Source: Acidimicrobiales bacterium (GTDB lineage Bacteria; Actinomycetota; Acidimicrobiia; Acidimicrobiales; CAIXPF01). From it: a stretch of 42,422 nucleotides of DNA. Within the stretch, counting starts at the first letter, position 1, and every line of letters starts with the position of its first letter. Made by a program: the position numbers and the translations under genes. Of this stretch, positions 39,239 to 42,422 are shown one piece after another. The notes under the pieces are model-generated. The model was not told the DNA's origin, made no database searches, and saw only the letters and a program-made list of their open reading frames with translations. The stretch is taken from contig JADLEF010000138.1 in NCBI GenBank assembly GCA_020846295.1, forward strand, positions 1 to 42,422, written 5' to 3'.

Positions 39239-40959
39239 CCGCGCTGGTCGACCGGCCCACGGCCCCGGCCTCGGAGCCGGCCCAACGACTGCGGCCGCCG
39301 GTCACCCGCCGCACACTGCTGCTGCGACTGGTGCTGGTCGGCTTCCTCGTCGCCACCGTGTGGGCGTGGTTCTTCATCGACATGTCGCTCACCGCCATGT
39401 TCGGCGGACTCGGGGACATGGCCCGACTGTTGGGCCGGATGACGCCACCGCGCTTCGACGACCTCGACCAGGCGATCGACCTTGCGTTCGAGACGTTGTG
39501 GATGGCGGTGATCGGCACGGCGCTGGCCGTGCTGCTGTCGGTGCCGCTCGCCTTCGGGGCGGCGCGCAACACCACCCCGCACGCGGTGGTCATGGCGGTG
39601 TGCCGCGGGGTCATCGTGGCCACCCGGGCCATCCCGGACCTGATCTTCGCGGCGATCTTCGTCCGCGCCCTCAGCATCGGGGTACTGCCCGGCATCCTGG
39701 CGCTCGGCGTCCACTCCATCGGCATGATCGGCAAGCTCTTCGCCGATGCCATCGAACAGGTCGACGAGAAGCCGAGGGAGGCGGTGCAGTCCGTCGGGGC
39801 GGGGAAGTGGCAGGCGATCGCCACGAGCGTCGTGCCGCAGATCATCCCCGGCGTCATCGCCACAACCCTCTACCGGCTCGACATCAACCTGCGGTCCTCG
39901 ACGGTGCTGGGCATCGTTGGTGCCGGTGGCATCGGCTTCCTGCTGCAGCAGAACCTCCGCTCGCTCCAGTACGACCGTGCGCTGGGGGTGGTGATCGTCA
40001 TCTTCGTGTTCATCACGGTGATGGAGTTCCTCTCCGCCGCGGTGCGCACCACGCTGCTCGGCGGCGACCGCGCCTCGGCCGGCGGCCGGGCCCCGAAGGG
40101 CAGCATCGGCGCTGCCCTGGCCCGAAGGATCGGCGCCGCCGGGCCATCACGCCAGGGCGTGGAGGAGTTCGACCCGGACACGGTGCGCCCGCCGTTCCGA
40201 GGCGAACGGCGAACCAAGACGATCTACGCCGTCGGCTTCGCCGTACTGCTCGGTATTGCGCTGCGTTCGGTGCAGCTGAACCCGTTCGAGGTGCTCGGGT
40301 CGCTGTCGGACATGGGGCGGGTCGCGCTGCGGCTCCTTCCACCGGACTTCACGACCGCCCGCGACGGGATCTGGACGGGCATGCTCGAGTCGATCGCGGT
40401 GGCGCTGGTGGCGACGTTCCTGGGCGCGATCGTCTCGATGCCGTTGGGCCTGCTCGCCGCCCGGAACGTCGCGGTCAACCGGGCGGTGTACCTGGCGGCG
40501 CGGCTGTTCGTGGTGTTCCTGCGAGGTGTGCCGGAGCTGATCGTGGCCGTGCTGTTCGTCTCCGCCATCGGCCTCGGACCGGTGGCGGGGACGTTCGCAC
40601 TGGTGGTCGGCACCGCTGGCTTCTTCGCCAAGCTGATCGCCGACGCCGTCGAGGAGGTCGACCCGGCGCCCCGCGACGCGGTGTTCGCCACCGGAGCGAC
40701 CCGATCCCAGGAGACGCTCGTGTCGGTGGTGCCCCAGGCCATGCCGGCGCTCGTCGGGAACCTGCTCTACGTCCTCGACATCAACCTGCGGGTGTCGACG
40801 GTGCTCGGCATCGTCGGTGGCGGGGGCATCGGCTTCCTGTTGTTCAACTCGCTGCGCGTCCTCAGGTGGGAGACCACCGGCGCCATCCTGATCGCCATCT
40901 TCGCGGTGGTCTACGCCATTGAGCTGCTGGCGGGGTGGGTGCGCAAGCAGCTCCTCTGA
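39235..40959 (+). CDS. phnE: Phosphonate ABC transporter permease PhnE, duplicated (two domains fused)
   Basis: A 574-residue permease in which two complete PhnE domains are joined. Half 1 (about 1-280) has SVPLAFGAARNTTPHAV, RAIPDLIFAAIFVRALSIG, the EAA loop PREAVQSVGAGKWQAI and LDINLRSSTVLGIVGAGGIGF. Half 2 (about 330-574) repeats the same with SMPLGLLAARNVAVNRA, RGVPELIVAVLFVSAIGLG, PRDAVFATGATRSQE and LDINLRVSTVLGIVGGGGIG. A hydrophilic linker of about 50 residues (GGRAPKGSIGAAL to RGERRTKT) connects them. It would form the whole pore with one polypeptide instead of two PhnE copies. Confidence 0.94.
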   Translation: MTALVDRPTAPASEPAQRLRPPVTRRTLLLRLVLVGFLVATVWAWFFIDMSLTAMFGGLGDMARLLGRMTPPRFDDLDQAIDLAFETLWMAVIGTALAVLLSVPLAFGAARNTTPHAVVMAVCRGVIVATRAIPDLIFAAIFVRALSIGVLPGILALGVHSIGMIGKLFADAIEQVDEKPREAVQSVGAGKWQAIATSVVPQIIPGVIATTLYRLDINLRSSTVLGIVGAGGIGFLLQQNLRSLQYDRALGVVIVIFVFITVMEFLSAAVRTTLLGGDRASAGGRAPKGSIGAALARRIGAAGPSRQGVEEFDPDTVRPPFRGERRTKTIYAVGFAVLLGIALRSVQLNPFEVLGSLSDMGRVALRLLPPDFTTARDGIWTGMLESIAVALVATFLGAIVSMPLGLLAARNVAVNRAVYLAARLFVVFLRGVPELIVAVLFVSAIGLGPVAGTFALVVGTAGFFAKLIADAVEEVDPAPRDAVFATGATRSQETLVSVVPQAMPALVGNLLYVLDINLRVSTVLGIVGGGGIGFLLFNSLRVLRWETTGAILIAIFAVVYAIELLAGWVRKQLL

Positions 40960-41072
40960 CGCCGGGCCCGCAGCTGCTTGGCGCAGGGCAGCGAGTACGA
41001 TCGCACCAGGAAGAGTCGCCTCGTTTGGGCCGGCCGGCTGTTTGGCAGCTGTCGCCCTGTGCAGGCCGGACG

Positions 41073-41093
41073 CCTCGACCTCCCGAGTCGAGG
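41073..41093 (+). promoter_or_regulatory. Hairpin over the ribosome-binding site of the glycosyltransferase gene
   Basis: CCTCGAC (41073-41079) can pair with GTCGAGG (41087-41093) around a 7-nt loop. The second arm forms part of the GAGGGG Shine-Dalgarno sequence of the ATG at 41104, so folding would hinder ribosome access. A TACGAT -10 candidate lies at 40996-41001. Confidence 0.4.
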
Positions 41094-41103
41094 GGTTGTG
41101 CAC

Positions 41104-42294
41104 ATGGTGAACGGTCATCCGTTCGGTTCCTCCGAGGCGCCCGGTGGGCGTCGAGTCGGTCTGCTCAGTACGTACCCGCCGCTGTTGTGCGGGCTCGCCA
41201 CCTTCGCTGCCGCGCTCGGCCGCGCCCTGCAGGAGCGCGGCGATGTGGTGGAGGTGGTGCGCATCAACGAGCGCGCCGACCATTCGCCGATGGTGCCCCC
41301 CGTGGTGGCCGAGCTGGTGGCCGGACAGCCGGTGTCGCTGCGCCAGGCGGCCCACGCGCTGTCGCGCTGCGACGTGGCGATCGTCCAGCACGAGTACGGG
41401 ATCTACGGGGGAGCGGACGGCGAGGAGGTCCTCGACCTGCTGCGCGCCGTCGCCGCGCCGACGATCGTCGTGCTGCACACCGTGCCCCAGGCGCCGAGCG
41501 CCAACCAGCAGCGGGTGCTGAGCGGGGTGGTCGCCCTCGCCGACCGCGTCGTGGTCATGTCGGACATCGCGCTGCAGGGTCTGCTCGCGACCTACCCCGT
41601 GGATCGGGCGAAGGTCTCGGTCATCCCCCACGGCGCGGCGGTGCCGTCGTTGCAGCTGTGCGACGCCGATCGTGAGCGCACCACCCGACATCTGCTCACC
41701 TGGGGGCTGATCGGGCCGGGCAAGGGCATCGAGCACGTGCTCGACGCGCTGCACCTGCTCGGCGTCGACTACCGCCGCACGGTCCGCTACACCGTCGCCG
41801 GGGTGACCCACCCCAAGGTCCTCGCGGCCCAGGGCGACCGCTACCGCGACGACCTCATCGAACGGACCGAACGGTATGGCATGGCCGAGCGGGTGGTGTT
41901 CGACGGGGCCTACCGCGATCTGAACCGCCTCACTGCGCTGGTCTCCTCCGCCTCGCTCGTCGTGCTGCCCTACGACTCGCGCCAGCAGGTCACCTCCGGT
42001 GTGCTGGTCGACGCCAGCGCCGCCGGCCGCCCGGTGATCGCCACCGCGTTCCCCCACGCCGTCGAACTGCTCGGCAGCGGGGCGGGCATCGTCGTGCCGC
42101 ACGGCGATCCCGTCGCACTCGCCACGGCGATCCGCAGCGTCCTCGACGACCCGGACCGCCTCGCCGCCATGGGCGAGGAGGCGCGCCGCCTCGCCCCGTC
42201 GCTGAGCTGGCGGGCCGTTGCCGGACGGTTCACCGCACTGAGCGACGAGCTGGTGCGCCGGCCGGCGGCGAGCGGACGATCGGCGGCGATGTGA
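41104..42294 (+). CDS. GT4-family glycosyltransferase
   Basis: A 396-residue glycosyltransferase of the GT-B/GT4 type. The N-terminal domain begins RVGLLSTYPPLLCGLATFAA (acceptor-side loop) and has VAIVQHEYGIYGG. The linker region is VSVIPHGAAVP, the C-terminal donor domain has LLTWGLIGPGKGIEHVLDAL, and the GT4 signature region reads SGVLVDASAAGRPVIATAFPHAVELL. It would use a nucleotide-sugar donor to extend a glycan or glycolipid. The ATG at 41104 is 8 nt after GAGGGG. It is followed by an overlapping gene at 42291. The relation to phosphorus metabolism, if any, is unclear; it probably marks the next region. Confidence 0.88.
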   Translation: MVNGHPFGSSEAPGGRRVGLLSTYPPLLCGLATFAAALGRALQERGDVVEVVRINERADHSPMVPPVVAELVAGQPVSLRQAAHALSRCDVAIVQHEYGIYGGADGEEVLDLLRAVAAPTIVVLHTVPQAPSANQQRVLSGVVALADRVVVMSDIALQGLLATYPVDRAKVSVIPHGAAVPSLQLCDADRERTTRHLLTWGLIGPGKGIEHVLDALHLLGVDYRRTVRYTVAGVTHPKVLAAQGDRYRDDLIERTERYGMAERVVFDGAYRDLNRLTALVSSASLVVLPYDSRQQVTSGVLVDASAAGRPVIATAFPHAVELLGSGAGIVVPHGDPVALATAIRSVLDDPDRLAAMGEEARRLAPSLSWRAVAGRFTALSDELVRRPAASGRSAAM

Positions 42295-42422
42295 TCGTCA
42301 GCCAGGCCATGGACCTCACCCACCTCGCCGCGCTGACCGCCGGGCGGGGCGGGTTCGAACACGCCGACGGCGCGGGGCGCTCAGCCGAGCAAGGCTACGG
42401 CACCCACGACACCGAGCGCGTC
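42291..42422 (+). CDS. Partial gene in a glycosyltransferase operon, cut by the window end
   Basis: GTG at 42291 overlaps the glycosyltransferase TGA (GTGA). The 44 visible residues include DLTHLAALTAGRGGFEHAD and EQGYGTHDTERV. They resemble the start of six-hairpin-glycosidase-like proteins often encoded beside such glycosyltransferases, which begin with GLFEHA and HGYCxDD-type motifs. An ATG at 42309 is an alternative start. The 3' part lies outside the window, so the assignment is tentative. Confidence 0.6.
   Translation, partial: MIVSQAMDLTHLAALTAGRGGFEHADGAGRSAEQGYGTHDTERV

Noticed and set aside
42340-42365. GGGTTCGAACAC as a possible tRNA T-loop
   Set aside because: No acceptor stem or anticodon arm can be built around it; it lies in the partial coding region.
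42381-42422. Minus-strand tail VVGAVALLG and stop at the right edge
   Set aside because: Only 13 residues. The plus-strand frame overlapping the glycosyltransferase stop has better support (GTGA overlap and family-like motifs).

Overview
The window is high-GC DNA with GTG and TTG starts, leaderless-looking promoters (TAnnnT about 8 nt before the start codon) and OmpR-type regulators. This fits an actinobacterium. An Acidimicrobiia/Ilumatobacter-like host is my guess from the style of the sequence, not something I could test. No rRNA, tRNA, CRISPR array, transposase or prophage gene was recognised.

Left part (1-10.5 kb), accessory catabolism: 87-bp tandem repeats lead into a compact operon of three amidase-signature hydrolases interleaved with two small, probably subunit-like proteins (193-4942). 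It is followed by a 19-bp tandem repeat array and a small CxCxxC protein. Then come a Rieske-type oxygenase, a small two-helix membrane protein, a flavin monooxygenase of the Baeyer-Villiger type and a HAD hydrolase.

Middle (10.5-17.2 kb), transport: a receiver-less OmpR-type winged-helix protein diverges from an Amt ammonium transporter. Both transcripts appear to start with the same 19-nt block, GCCGGGAAGTCTGGTCGGC, each pointing toward its own gene. This may be an undescribed RNA or regulatory element and is the most unusual signal in the window. Next are a KhtTU-type K+/H+ antiporter pair, a tyrosine/serine phosphatase and a ChrA-family transporter.

Right part (17.3-41 kb), a phosphorus-acquisition island: PPK2 polyphosphate kinase; an OmpR regulator with a degenerate receiver (Asp to Glu); phoU; a canonical PhoP/RegX3-like regulator; pstSCAB; a second phoU; a CYTH-CHAD protein (polyphosphate-related); a 2H phosphoesterase; an inositol-monophosphatase-family enzyme; a tiny lipoprotein coupled to a PhnF-like GntR-UTRA regulator; a C-P lyase operon phnGHIJKLM plus an HD-domain oxygenase; and, divergently, phnD-phnC-phnE for phosphonate uptake. 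Five promoters (amt, degenerate regulator, phoU, pstS, 2H phosphoesterase) carry GTTCA units on an 11-nt register lying 27, 28 or 38 nt before a TAnnnT -10, resembling actinobacterial PHO boxes. No sensor kinase is present, and neither PhnP nor PhnN is seen. The Pho-boxed 2H phosphoesterase is a candidate substitute for PhnP.

The right edge (41.1-42.4 kb) starts a sugar-related operon: a GT4 glycosyltransferase, translationally overlapped by a gene that is cut off by the window end.
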